DNA of 64,000 bases from CAITSH01 sp025356665 (GTDB taxonomy: Bacteria; Pseudomonadota; Gammaproteobacteria; Burkholderiales; SG8-39): contig JANXRV010000089.1 of the NCBI GenBank assembly GCA_025356665.1, positions 10,511-74,510 on the forward strand, read 5' to 3'. Of this stretch, positions 52,485-61,339 are shown piece by piece. Each line of letters opens with the position of its first letter. Within the stretch, counting starts at the first letter, position 1. Below the pieces are notes generated by a model. The model saw only the letters and a list, made by a program, of their open reading frames with translations. It was not told the origin of the DNA and did no database searches. The translations under genes were made by a program, and so were the position numbers.

Positions 52485-53589
52485 ATGGAAGCAGAACGTA
52501 TCAACGCCCTTGCCGGCGCCCTCACAGACCTCAACGCTCGTTCGCTCGAGTTGCGGAGGTATCTTTGACTACGACGTCAAACAATCGCGTCTCGCCGAAG
52601 TAGGCCTCTTCCTCGAAGACCCGGGTGTCTGGAACGACGCCAAGCGCGCCCAGGAACTGGGGCGTGAGAAAAAATCCCTTGAAGCCGTGGTGAGCTCGCT
52701 CACCGAAATCGACTCGGGCCTGCGCGATGCCAAAGAACTGTTCGACATGGCGCGCGCCGAAAACGACGACGACACGCTGGTCGCGGTCGAGTCGGATGTC
52801 AAATCAGTGGGCAAGGCCGTGGCGGATCTCGAGTTTCGCCGCATGTTCGCCGACCCGCTCGACCCAAACAACTGCTTTCTCGACATCCAGGCGGGCTCCG
52901 GCGGCACCGAGGCGCAGGACTGGGCGCAAATCCTCGAGCGCATGTATCTCAGGTACACCGAGCGCAAGGGTTTCAAGGTCGAGATACTCGAACACTCGGA
53001 CGGTGATGTCGCCGGCATCAAGAGCGCCTCACTCAAAGTCAGCGGCCCCTACGCCTACGGCCATCTGCGCACCGAGTCGGGCGTGCACCGCCTGGTGAGA
53101 AAATCGCCGTTCGACTCGAATGCGCGGCGCCACACCTCGTTTGCCAGCGTGTTCATCTACCCCGAGGTCGATGACTCGGTCGAGATCGAAATCAACCCTG
53201 CCGACCTGCGCATCGACACCTACCGCGCTTCGGGCGCCGGCGGCCAGCACATCAACAAAACCGACTCTGCCGTGCGCATAACCCACCTGCCGACCAACAT
53301 CGTCGTGCAGTGCCAGAGCGACCGCTCGCAGCACCGCAACCGCGCCGAAGCCATGGCCATGCTCAAATCTCGGCTGTACGAGCTTGAGATGCGCAAGCGC
53401 AACGAGAACAAGCAGGCGATGGAAGACTCCAAGACCGACATCGGCTGGGGACACCAGATACGCTCCTACGTGCTCGACCAGTCGCGCATCAAGGACTTGC
53501 GCACCAACGTCGAGGTCGGCAACACCCAGGCGGTGCTCGACGGCGACCTTGACGGCTTTATTTCGGCGAGCCTGAAACAAGGTGTCTAG
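52485..53589 (+). CDS. prfB: Peptide chain release factor 2 (programmed +1 frameshift)
   Basis: RF2 terminates translation at UGA and UAA. Translation starts at ATG 52485, runs 26 codons plus CTT, meets an in-frame TGA at 52566-52568, and must shift +1 to continue to 53589, giving about 367 residues. The recognition tripeptide SPF (RKSPFDSN) and the catalytic GGQ (GAGGQHINKTDSAVRI) are present. The convincing start with MEAERINALAGAL excludes initiation at 52510. Confidence 0.97.
52555..52569 (+). promoter_or_regulatory. prfB autoregulatory +1 frameshift site
   Basis: An internal Shine-Dalgarno-like GGAGG (52555-52559) lies three bases before CTTTGAC (52563-52569). This is the conserved RF2 frameshift signal: slow UGA decoding when RF2 is scarce favours slippage of the CUU tRNA to UUU. 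Confidence 0.97.
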
Positions 53590-53705
53590 GAACAGCAAGC
53601 GGAAAATTTAATTGCCGTGCCGCGCCGTGCCGCGCAGTCAAAGCCCGGAATGCGTTGAATGAACGGATAAGCATTTTGTCAAAGCGTCACTAAAAGGAAC
53701 CTACG

Positions 53706-55232
53706 ATGGCCGAGCAATCCACCACTCCAGCGCCGCAGGACGAGAACCAGATCATCGCCGAGCGGCGCGAGAAACTCGCGCGGGTGCGCGAGAAGGGCAT
53801 CGCCTTCCCCAACGACTTCGCCCGCGAGGACGAGGCGGCAACACTGCATGCCGCGCACACCGGAAAAACCAAGGAAGACCTGGAGCCCGCCGGCATTAAG
53901 GCCGCCCTTGCCGGCCGCATGGTGTTAAAACGCGTGATGGGCAAGGCCAGCTTTGCCACACTGCAGGACGGCAGCGGCCGCATGCAGGTCTATCTCACCA
54001 ACGAGGGTGTCGGCGCGGAAGTGCACGACGCCTTCAAGCACTGGGATCTGGGCGATATCCTGGGTGTCAAGGGCACCATGTTCCGCACGCGCACCGGCGA
54101 GCTGTCCATCGCCGCCACCGAAATGCGGCTGCTGTCAAAGGCGCTGCGCCCGCTGCCGGAGAAATTCCACGGCCTCACCGACCAGGAGATCAAGTACCGC
54201 CAGCGCTATGTCGATCTCATCACCAACGAGGACACGCGCAAGACCTTTCTCACGCGCAGCCGCATCGTGCAGGAAATCCGCGCTTTCATGGTCGCCAAGG
54301 GCTACCTCGAAGTTGAAACCCCGATGATGCATCCCATTCCCGGCGGCGCGGCGGCGCGGCCTTTCGCCACACACCACAACGCCCTCGACATGCAGCTTTT
54401 TTTGCGCATCGCGCCAGAGCTCTACCTGAAGCGGCTGGTGGTTGGCGGCTACGAGCGCGTTTTCGAGATAAACCGCAACTTCCGCAACGAAGGTATCTCA
54501 ATCCGCCACAACCCCGAGTTCACCATGATGGAGTTCTACGAGGCCTATCGCGATTACCGCTATCTCATGAACTTCACCGAGGAACTGATGCGCGAGGTCG
54601 CGCTGAAGGTGCTGGGCACCACCATGCTCCCCTATACGACAAATGAGGGCGAGCACATGATCGACCTGTCCAAACCCTTCGACCGCATCACCGTGGTCCA
54701 GGCCATGCGCAAGTACCATGCGCCGTATGCCGACGAGACCAATGCGCCGCTGCATGAACGCGCCTTTCTGACGACCGAGCTGAAAAAGCGTGGTGTCGAA
54801 GCCAAGCAAGGGCAGGGCATCGGCGCACTGCAGTTGATGCTGTTCGAAGAGACCGTTGAGTCGCTGCTGATACAGCCGACCTTCATCATCGATTACCCGG
54901 CGGAGACCTCGCCGCTCGCCCGCCGCAATGACGCCAATCCGGAACTTACCGACCGGTTCGAACTCTTTATCACCGGCCGCGAAATGGCCAACGGCTTCTC
55001 CGAATTAAATGACCCGGAAGACCAGGCCGCGCGCTTCCACGAGCAGGTTAAACAAAAAGACGCCGGCGACCACGAGGCGATGCATTACGATGCCGATTAC
55101 ATCCGGGCGCTTGAGTACGGCCTGCCACCCACGGCCGGCGAAGGCATAGGGATTGACCGGCTGGTGATGCTCTACACCAACAGTCCGAGCATCCGCGATG
55201 TCATCCTGTTCCCGCAAATGCGGCCCGAATAA
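53706..55232 (+). CDS. lysS: Lysyl-tRNA synthetase, class II
   Basis: This 508-residue enzyme charges tRNA-Lys in the cytosol. It has an OB-fold anticodon-binding domain (GRMVLKRVMGKASFATLQDG) and the class II catalytic core with motif 1 (FMVAKGYLEVETPMMHPIPG), motif 2 (NRNFRNEGISIRHNPEFTMM) and motif 3 (GIGIDRLVMLYTNSPSIRDV). It lies 116 bases downstream of prfB in the same direction, as in E. coli. Confidence 0.97.
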   Translation: MAEQSTTPAPQDENQIIAERREKLARVREKGIAFPNDFAREDEAATLHAAHTGKTKEDLEPAGIKAALAGRMVLKRVMGKASFATLQDGSGRMQVYLTNEGVGAEVHDAFKHWDLGDILGVKGTMFRTRTGELSIAATEMRLLSKALRPLPEKFHGLTDQEIKYRQRYVDLITNEDTRKTFLTRSRIVQEIRAFMVAKGYLEVETPMMHPIPGGAAARPFATHHNALDMQLFLRIAPELYLKRLVVGGYERVFEINRNFRNEGISIRHNPEFTMMEFYEAYRDYRYLMNFTEELMREVALKVLGTTMLPYTTNEGEHMIDLSKPFDRITVVQAMRKYHAPYADETNAPLHERAFLTTELKKRGVEAKQGQGIGALQLMLFEETVESLLIQPTFIIDYPAETSPLARRNDANPELTDRFELFITGREMANGFSELNDPEDQAARFHEQVKQKDAGDHEAMHYDADYIRALEYGLPPTAGEGIGIDRLVMLYTNSPSIRDVILFPQMRPE

Positions 55233-55288
55233 ACGGCATTGATCGACCGCGTGCCGGGTGACGCCAAAAACACCAGCCCTTCCGGCCG

Positions 55289-55993
55289 ATGCGCACAAGG
55301 CTCATACTGATCGCGCTTTTTGCGCTGGCGCTGGCACTGACACCAGCCCCGGCACAAAGTGCGGCGGAGGATACGGAGCAGAGCGCCTGCCGGCAGCTTT
55401 TCGACCCTGAGCTGATCAGCGTCATGGCCCTGCCCGTCCAGCCATCAGTGGATGTTTCGCTCGATACGCGCACACTCACGACGCTAGAGGGAAAACCCGC
55501 CGGCCAGCGGGTGCTCGGGCGCACCACCGCGCGTTTACGCAATTCGTCGGCATACAAGACGCGACTACAAAAACTGCCAGGCGGACGAATCTGCGCCCGG
55601 CCCGGCGTCACTGTCACGCTCTCCTACGAACCGACGATTATCTTTGTCGGCAGCGAATATCCGGCCGGGTCATGTGAGTACCGAAAAATAATCGAGCATG
55701 AACAGCGTCACGTCGCGATGCATGTTCTTCATCTGGAAGAACTCACGCCGCTGCTGCAAGCCGACCTGCGCGAGTTTTATGCCCATGCGACGCTGGTGTT
55801 CGATCTGCCGGCGTCTGCCTTGCAGTATTTCCAGACCGGTACCCAGGCCGTCATTCGCGAGCGCGTCAAGCAGATGTCCGGGGATGCCCATGCACGCCAG
55901 GCCGAGGTCGATTCAAGCGAGGAGATCGTAAAAATGTCCGCCCTGCGAAAACTGTGCGCCACTGAAACCGCACCGCCCTCCGGCGGCCGCTAA
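55289..55993 (+). CDS. Secreted HExxH-motif protein, putative zinc protease
   Basis: The 234-residue protein has a signal peptide (residues 1 to about 24, ending TPAPAQSA). In its second half is H137-E-Q-R-H141 within IIEHEQRHVAMH, a gluzincin-type HExxH motif, in a context similar to DUF922 secreted proteins. Glu149 or Glu150 downstream could be a third ligand. Three cysteines (near residues 34, 102 and 129) may form a periplasmic disulfide. It begins 56 bases after lysS. Proteolysis is inferred from the motif only. Confidence 0.68.
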   Translation: MRTRLILIALFALALALTPAPAQSAAEDTEQSACRQLFDPELISVMALPVQPSVDVSLDTRTLTTLEGKPAGQRVLGRTTARLRNSSAYKTRLQKLPGGRICARPGVTVTLSYEPTIIFVGSEYPAGSCEYRKIIEHEQRHVAMHVLHLEELTPLLQADLREFYAHATLVFDLPASALQYFQTGTQAVIRERVKQMSGDAHARQAEVDSSEEIVKMSALRKLCATETAPPSGGR

Positions 55994-56024
55994 AGCAGGG
56001 GCTTAAGCTGCGCTCGCACCGCAC

Positions 56025-56040
56025 TGTGACTTTCGTCACA
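56025..56040. promoter_or_regulatory. CRP-type binding site
   Basis: TGTGACTTTCGTCACA matches the CRP consensus half-sites TGTGA-N6-TCACA exactly. A related TTTGTCACA follows at 56052-56060. The site lies about 130 bases upstream of the glycine-zipper gene and could also affect read-through from the preceding gene. Confidence 0.6.
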
Positions 56041-56173
56041 CTCCAGCCACCTTTGTCACAGACTGTTACAGCTTCGCCCGTCAACATGGACATAATAGAA
56101 GCGTTATTCATGCTGACTGCCTGACAAGACACGAACGACGAAACACGAAGGACCAAACACAAGGAGAATGCTC

Positions 56174-56884
56174 ATGGAAGCACAAATCGCGCGCAACACC
56201 ACCCACCCGATGATGATCATCGCCGCCCTGTCCGTGACACTGCTGAGCGCAGCGGGCATCGCCGCATTAATGGGCTGGATTCCCCATTCCAACAGCCAGC
56301 AGGCAAGCGCGCCGGTCCTTGCCGAGGCTTCCAAGGCATCCGAGGCGTCACAGGTGGCTAAGCCGGTGGAAGCGGCGAAGGCCATCGAAGTTCCAAAGCA
56401 CACCGAAACCCGTGCAACGCCTGCGGCGTCGGCCAAAGCCAAGCCCGTGCTAAAAACCGAACACAAAGCGCTTGCCACTACGGAATCCAAACCGGTCGAA
56501 TACACGCCACCGCTGCAGCTGGCTGCGGCGCCGCCGGTCAAGACAATCTGCTACGACTGCGGCGTGATCGACTCGGTGCGCATGATCGAGAAGGCCGGCG
56601 AAGGTTCGGGTCTTGGCGCGGTCGCCGGCGGCGTGGCCGGCGCGGTGCTGGGCAACCAAGTGGGCAACGGCAACGGCCGCAGCATCATGACAATAATCGG
56701 CGCGGTTGGCGGCGGACTCGCCGGCAACCAGATCGAGAAAACCGTCAAAAAGACAAAATCCTATGAGATCACCGTGCGTTTTGAGGACGGCACCACGCGC
56801 GTCTTCAATCAAGCCAACGAACCGGCCTGGCGCGTTGGCGACAAAATAAAGCTTACGGACGGCATTCTGAGCTCGAACGGCTGA
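56174..56884 (+). CDS. Glycine-zipper 2TM-domain membrane protein
   Basis: The 236-residue protein has an N-terminal membrane anchor (MMIIAALSVTLLSAAGIAAL), an Ala/Lys/Glu-rich linker, then a glycine-zipper domain (GSGLGAVAGGVAGAVLGNQV and AVGGGLAGNQIEKTVKK) followed by a small beta-rich tail (YEITVRFEDGTTRVF). Relatives of the SlyB/PcpC type are envelope proteins affecting integrity. ATG 56174 is preferred to 56168 because AAGGAG then has a seven-base spacer. CICYDCG-like cysteines sit before the zipper. A terminator follows. Confidence 0.83.
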   Translation: MEAQIARNTTHPMMIIAALSVTLLSAAGIAALMGWIPHSNSQQASAPVLAEASKASEASQVAKPVEAAKAIEVPKHTETRATPAASAKAKPVLKTEHKALATTESKPVEYTPPLQLAAAPPVKTICYDCGVIDSVRMIEKAGEGSGLGAVAGGVAGAVLGNQVGNGNGRSIMTIIGAVGGGLAGNQIEKTVKKTKSYEITVRFEDGTTRVFNQANEPAWRVGDKIKLTDGILSSNG

Positions 56885-56907
56885 GCCGGCTGATTCAGGT
56901 GTGACCG

Positions 56908-56935
56908 ACGGGCGCTGCGGCGCCCGTTATTATTT
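56908..56935 (+). terminator. Terminator after the glycine-zipper gene
   Basis: A perfect 8-bp stem (ACGGGCGC / GCGCCCGT) with a TGCG loop is followed by TATTATTT. Confidence 0.8.
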
Positions 56936-56973
56936 CCAGCCGCCGGGGGCGACGCTGCTAGAATCGGCGTCCA

Positions 56974-57960
56974 ATGGCCGATCTCCTGCACGCACTGCGA
57001 ACAATGGCCTTGATCGGCGATACCGAAACTCCGGCCATTACCGCGCTTACCGGCGGCGTCTCGTCGGAGATTTTTCGCGTTGATGCCGCGCGCGGCAGCT
57101 TTTGTGTCAAACGCGCGCTGGCCCAACTGCGCGTCAGCGCGGAATGGAAAGCCCCGGTGGAGCGCAACCACTACGAGGTAGCCTGGCTTAAATTCGCCGG
57201 CGGCATTGCGCCCGGGTCGGTGCCCCAGGTACTGGCCGACAGCGCGCAGGATGCTACCTTCGCCATGGCCTACCTCGCACCCGAAGATTTTCCGGTATGG
57301 AAAACACTGCTGCGCGACGGCCAAATCAATCCGGGCACCGCCGCGGCGCTGGGCCGGCTGATAGCCCGCATTCACGCCGCGAGCGCCGGCAAGCCGGCTA
57401 TCGCCGCGGCCTTTGCCACCGATACGATTTTTCATTCCCTGCGCCTTGAACCCTACCTGCTGGCAACAGCCCGCGCCCATCCGGACTGCGCGGCAAAGCT
57501 CAATGCACTGGCTGAGCGCACCGCCCGCACCCGTCTTGCGCTCGTGCACGGCGATGTCAGCCCGAAAAACATCCTGGTCGGCCGCGACGGCCCCGTGCTC
57601 CTCGACGCCGAGTGCGCCTGGTATGGCGACCCGGCATTCGACCTTGCCTTTTGCCTGACCCATTTATTGCTCAAGCCGCTTTGGCGTCCGCAATGGCGCG
57701 ACGCCTATCTCGAATGTTTCGATGCACTCGTTAAGGCTTACCTCGATGCAGTCGATTGGGAACCAGTGCAATCGCTAGAGCTTCGCGCCGCGCAGCTGCT
57801 CCCGGCCATACTGCTCGCCCGCATTGATGGCAAATCGCCGGTTGAATATCTGCTTAGCGCGACCGACAAGGACTTTGTCCGCACGCGGGCAAAGCCGCTA
57901 TTGCTGCGCGCACCGACGCATCTGGCCGAAGTGCGCGCCGCCTGGACACGGCAAGCCTGA
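56974..57960 (+). CDS. APH/choline-kinase-fold phosphotransferase
   Basis: This 328-residue kinase has the phosphotransferase catalytic motif LVHGDVSPKNILVG (H-G-D...N) and the metal-binding LLDAECAWYGDPAFDLAF. N-terminal GGVSSEIFRVDA is the nucleotide loop. Such enzymes phosphorylate hydroxyls of aminoglycosides, choline, methylthioribose, homoserine or sugars; resistance is not implied. It is 21 bases upstream of the enolase-like gene, so the two probably form an operon whose kinase product feeds the enolase paralogue. Confidence 0.85.
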   Translation: MADLLHALRTMALIGDTETPAITALTGGVSSEIFRVDAARGSFCVKRALAQLRVSAEWKAPVERNHYEVAWLKFAGGIAPGSVPQVLADSAQDATFAMAYLAPEDFPVWKTLLRDGQINPGTAAALGRLIARIHAASAGKPAIAAAFATDTIFHSLRLEPYLLATARAHPDCAAKLNALAERTARTRLALVHGDVSPKNILVGRDGPVLLDAECAWYGDPAFDLAFCLTHLLLKPLWRPQWRDAYLECFDALVKAYLDAVDWEPVQSLELRAAQLLPAILLARIDGKSPVEYLLSATDKDFVRTRAKPLLLRAPTHLAEVRAAWTRQA

Positions 57961-57981
57961 CAGACTGACAGACCGACAGGA

Positions 57982-59289
57982 ATGAACATGGACACCAGCA
58001 TTGTTTCGATTCACGGCCGGCGCGTCTGGGACTCGCGCGGCCGTCCCACTGTCGAAGCCGAAGTCAGGCTGGCCTGCGGCGCAAAGGGCCGCGCCATCGC
58101 GCCAGCCGGTGCTTCGCGCGGCAGCAACGAGGCCATAGACCTGCGCGACGGCGGCGCAAAGCTTGGCGGCTACGACGTCGGCCGCGCCTGCGCCAATATC
58201 TCGGGCGAAATCGCCCGCGCGCTGACGGGCATGGATGCGACCGCGCAAGAGCGCGTCGATGCCGCCCTGAGCGCCCTGGACGGCAGCGCCAACAAGGCGC
58301 GTCTGGGTGGCAACGCCACAGTCGCCGTTTCCATGGCAGTGCTGCACGCCGCAGCGTCCGCGGCCGGCCTGCCTTTGTGGCGTTACCTTGCCAACGGCCG
58401 CCCGGTACGCCTGCCCCTGCCAGAGGTCCAGATATTCGGCGGCGGCGCCCATGCCGGGCGCCGCATCGACATCCAGGACCTGATGATCATGGCGCCGCGC
58501 GCCGCGAGTTTCGATGAAGCCATGGTGATCACCGCCGAGGTCTATCGCGCCGGCGGGGAATGGATGGCCGCACACGGCAAACTCGGCGGTGTTGCCGACG
58601 AGGGCGGCTGGTGGCCGCAGTTCGACAGCAACGAAGAGGCGCTGCAGGCGCTGGTGGCGGCGATCGAGCGCGCCGGATACATCCCGGGCGAGGACGTGGT
58701 CCTGTCGCTCGACATCGCCGCCTCGGAGCTCTATGCCGACGGCTTTTACCAACTCGGTCTGGAGAAAAAACAACTCGACACCGATGGCATGAGCGAGATG
58801 CTGCTCGGCTGGATTGCACGTTACCCCATCGCCTCCATCGAAGATCCCCTGGCGGAGCACGACACAGAGGGCATGGCCCGATTCACCCGTGCCGCCGGCG
58901 GAAAAATCCAGATTATCGGCGATGATTTCCTTGTCACCAGCGCGACGCGCGTCGGCGCCGCTGCGGCGGCCGGTGCCTGCAACGCTGTTCTGCTCAAACC
59001 CAACCAGGCTGGTACGGTCAGCGAAACCCGTGCGGCGCTTGAAGCAGCGCGTGCCGCCGGATGGGCCACCATCGTGTCGGCGCGCTCGGGCGAGACCGAG
59101 GACACCACCATCGTGCACCTTGCCACCGGCTGGGATGCCGGGCAGCTCAAGGTCGGTTCGTTTGCACGCAGTGAGCGCATGGCAAAATGGAATGAAGCGC
59201 TGCGCATCGAGGAGGAATTGGGCGCCGCGGCGCGCTTTGCCGGCGGCGGCGCCCTGGCCGGCTCTCGCTACAAAGCCCCCGCACGCTAG
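57982..59289 (+). CDS. Enolase paralogue with altered active site
   Basis: The 435-residue protein keeps the enolase fold and metal ligands: LSLDIAASELY (Asp), SIEDPLAEHD (Glu) and IIGDDFLVTS (Asp), plus the Lys in LLKPNQAGT and KVGSFARSERMAKWNEAL. Against canonical enolase, by eye, the GASTG loop is GASRG, the acid of LQEFMI is Asp (IQDLMI), and the His of SHRSGETED is Ala (SARSGETED). It may therefore act on a related phosphorylated hydroxy acid rather than 2-phosphoglycerate. Preceded by a kinase gene and followed by a DMT exporter. Confidence 0.85.
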   Translation: MNMDTSIVSIHGRRVWDSRGRPTVEAEVRLACGAKGRAIAPAGASRGSNEAIDLRDGGAKLGGYDVGRACANISGEIARALTGMDATAQERVDAALSALDGSANKARLGGNATVAVSMAVLHAAASAAGLPLWRYLANGRPVRLPLPEVQIFGGGAHAGRRIDIQDLMIMAPRAASFDEAMVITAEVYRAGGEWMAAHGKLGGVADEGGWWPQFDSNEEALQALVAAIERAGYIPGEDVVLSLDIAASELYADGFYQLGLEKKQLDTDGMSEMLLGWIARYPIASIEDPLAEHDTEGMARFTRAAGGKIQIIGDDFLVTSATRVGAAAAAGACNAVLLKPNQAGTVSETRAALEAARAAGWATIVSARSGETEDTTIVHLATGWDAGQLKVGSFARSERMAKWNEALRIEEELGAAARFAGGGALAGSRYKAPAR

Positions 59290-59398
59290 CGTCCGGAGCC
59301 CCCGGGGGCCACTCAAGGCGGCCGGCTATAATGGGCTTTGCCCACCGGAACGGCCGTAACATGCGCAATTTTTCAGCAACGCGGCTCGTGCAGCAAGC

Positions 59399-60322
59399 TT
59401 GACCTCCTCATCTGGCGCGCATCACGCGCACCACTTTCGCGGCATCATCTACATCATGCTCGCGGTGAGTTTTTTCGCCCTTCTCGATGCAACGGCAAAG
59501 TATCTGGCAAAGTTTTACCCGGTGCCGGGGATTGTTTGGGCGCGTTATTTTTTCCAGGCACTGCTGATGCTGATCGTCCTCGGGCCGCGTCTCGGACTGG
59601 GGCTGCTGCATACCAAACGGCCGGTGCTGCAACTGGCGCGGGGAACCGTGCTGGTGGGCGCTTCACTGACTTTTTTCACCGCCCTCGCGCTAATGCCCCT
59701 CGCCGAAGGTTCGGCGATCAGCTTTACCGCCCCGCTGCTACTGATGGCGCTGTCGGTGCCGCTGCTGCGCGAGCGTGTTGACGGACCGGCCTGGATCGCG
59801 GTATGGCTGGGCTTCGCCGGCGTGCTGCTGATCATCCGGCCCGGCACCGGCGTATTTACCTGGGTGGCATTGCTGCCCCTTGGAACGGCGCTATGCAACG
59901 CCATCTACCAGATACTGACGCGCAAATTGAGCGGCATCGACAGCACACTCACCACGCTCTTTTACGGCGGCCTGGTAGGTGCGGTGATCATGTCCTTTGT
60001 GCTGCCGTTTTACTGGACCACGCCGCAAAGCCTCTTTCATGCGTTTTTGTACGTCATGCTCGGCGTGCTCGCGGGCATCGGCCACTTTATCCTGATCAAG
60101 GCCTTTGATCACGCACCGGCCTCGCTGCTGGCGCCGTTTATCTATGTGCAAGTGGTCGCGGTGCTGATACTGGGCTACCTGGTGTTCGACAGCTTTCCTG
60201 ACAGCTGGTCACTCGCCGGCATGGCCATCATTGTCGTCAGCGGCATTTTTGTCGCAACACGCCAGGCAAGGCGCATGCTGAGCGCCCGCGCCGGAGCAGA
60301 ACCCCAATCCAAATCCGGCTAA
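59399..60322 (+). CDS. DMT-superfamily (EamA) transporter
   Basis: This 307-residue protein has about ten transmembrane segments in two EamA repeats (GIIYIMLAVSFFALLDATAKYLA and the second-half GPLILIKAFDH-like region with ASLLAPFIYVQVVAVLI). Members export or exchange metabolites. The frame begins at a TTG overlapping the stop of a 13-codon ORF; an ATG at 59456 would cut into the first helix, so the true start is uncertain. It follows the enolase paralogue by 109 bases on the same strand. Confidence 0.85.
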   Translation: MTSSSGAHHAHHFRGIIYIMLAVSFFALLDATAKYLAKFYPVPGIVWARYFFQALLMLIVLGPRLGLGLLHTKRPVLQLARGTVLVGASLTFFTALALMPLAEGSAISFTAPLLLMALSVPLLRERVDGPAWIAVWLGFAGVLLIIRPGTGVFTWVALLPLGTALCNAIYQILTRKLSGIDSTLTTLFYGGLVGAVIMSFVLPFYWTTPQSLFHAFLYVMLGVLAGIGHFILIKAFDHAPASLLAPFIYVQVVAVLILGYLVFDSFPDSWSLAGMAIIVVSGIFVATRQARRMLSARAGAEPQSKSG

Positions 60323-60326
60323 AGCC

Positions 60327-61337
60327 TCACCCGACCAGCGGGCTGCGCCCGGTCAGCGGGTAGCGCGGGTCGTTGTAACCGGGCGTCGAGGGGTGCCCGG
60401 AGCGGACCAGGCCGTCGATCAGGGCTTCGTCATCCGCATCGAAGCCGTGTTTGAGCGCGCCGATATATTCCATCCATTGCGCCAGCGTGCGCGGACCGGC
60501 CAGCACGGAGGTCACCGCAGCGTTGTTGAACAACCAGTTGATGGCAAACTGGCCGGCCGTCATGCCGCGCTTTTCGGCGTGGGCCTTGATCGCCTGCGCC
60601 ATTACCAGCGACTCCTGGCGAAATTCGGTCTGCATCATGCGCCTGTCCTTGCGACCGGCACGCGAGTCGGCCGGCGGCGCATCACCCGGTTTGTATTTTC
60701 CGGTGAGAACACCGCGCGCCAACGGACTGTAGGGCACCACACCCAGGCCGTAGTGGGCGCAAGCCGGGATCACTTCTGTTTCCGGCATGCGGTTCATCGC
60801 GTTGTAATAGGGCTGGCAGACCACCGGCGCGGGCACGCCCATGTCTGCGGCAATACGCACCGCCTCGGCAATGCGCCAGCCGCGAAAATTGGACACCCCC
60901 CAGTAGCGTACCTTGCCCTGGGCGATGACATCACCCATCGCGGCAACCGATTCATCCAGCGGCGTGTCCTCGTCGTCGATGTGAAAGTAATAAATGTCGA
61001 CAAAATCCGTGTCAAGCCGGTCCAGGCTCATATCGATGGCGCGCAATATCCAGGCGCGCGACAGGCCGCCATCGTTGGGCGCGTCGCCCATGCGGTTGCC
61101 AACCTTGGTGGCAAGCACCCAGCGGTTGCGCTCCTCGGCGATGAGCTTGCCGACGATACGTTCGGATTCACCCTTGGCGTACTGGTCGGCGGTGTCAATG
61201 AAATTGACCCCGGCGTCGCGCGCCGAAGCGATGATGCGCGCCGCCTCGGCGGCATCGGTACGGTCACCGAAGGTCATGCTGCCAAGACACAGCCTGGAGA
61301 CCTTGAGGCCGCTGCGGCCAAGGTTAACGTAATCCAC
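60327..61337 (-). CDS. Aldo/keto reductase
   Basis: The 336-residue TIM-barrel NADPH reductase has the AKR tetrad: Asp and Tyr in NFIDTADQYAKGESE, Lys in VLATKVGN and His in IYYFHIDDED. The C-terminal VLAGPRTLAQWMEYIGAL is typical of the YajO/Tas-like subgroup. GTG 61337 is preferred: AGGA lies seven bases upstream and the protein then starts at DYVNLGRSGLKVSRLCLGS. It overlaps the thiolase end by a few bases region (stop at 61340), so the two are coupled. Substrate unknown. Confidence 0.86.
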   Translation of the reverse strand: MDYVNLGRSGLKVSRLCLGSMTFGDRTDAAEAARIIASARDAGVNFIDTADQYAKGESERIVGKLIAEERNRWVLATKVGNRMGDAPNDGGLSRAWILRAIDMSLDRLDTDFVDIYYFHIDDEDTPLDESVAAMGDVIAQGKVRYWGVSNFRGWRIAEAVRIAADMGVPAPVVCQPYYNAMNRMPETEVIPACAHYGLGVVPYSPLARGVLTGKYKPGDAPPADSRAGRKDRRMMQTEFRQESLVMAQAIKAHAEKRGMTAGQFAINWLFNNAAVTSVLAGPRTLAQWMEYIGALKHGFDADDEALIDGLVRSGHPSTPGYNDPRYPLTGRSPLVG

Positions 61338-61339
61338 GC

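Noticed and set aside
57898..59316. 472-residue open frame on the minus strand opposite the enolase paralogue
   Set aside because: It is the antisense shadow of a clearly coding GC-rich gene, is rich in Gly/Arg/His and has no recognisable domain.
59362..59403. 13-codon ORF before the DMT transporter as a regulatory leader peptide
   Set aside because: No ribosome-binding site is visible, and the overlap with the TTG start may be chance because the transporter start is uncertain.
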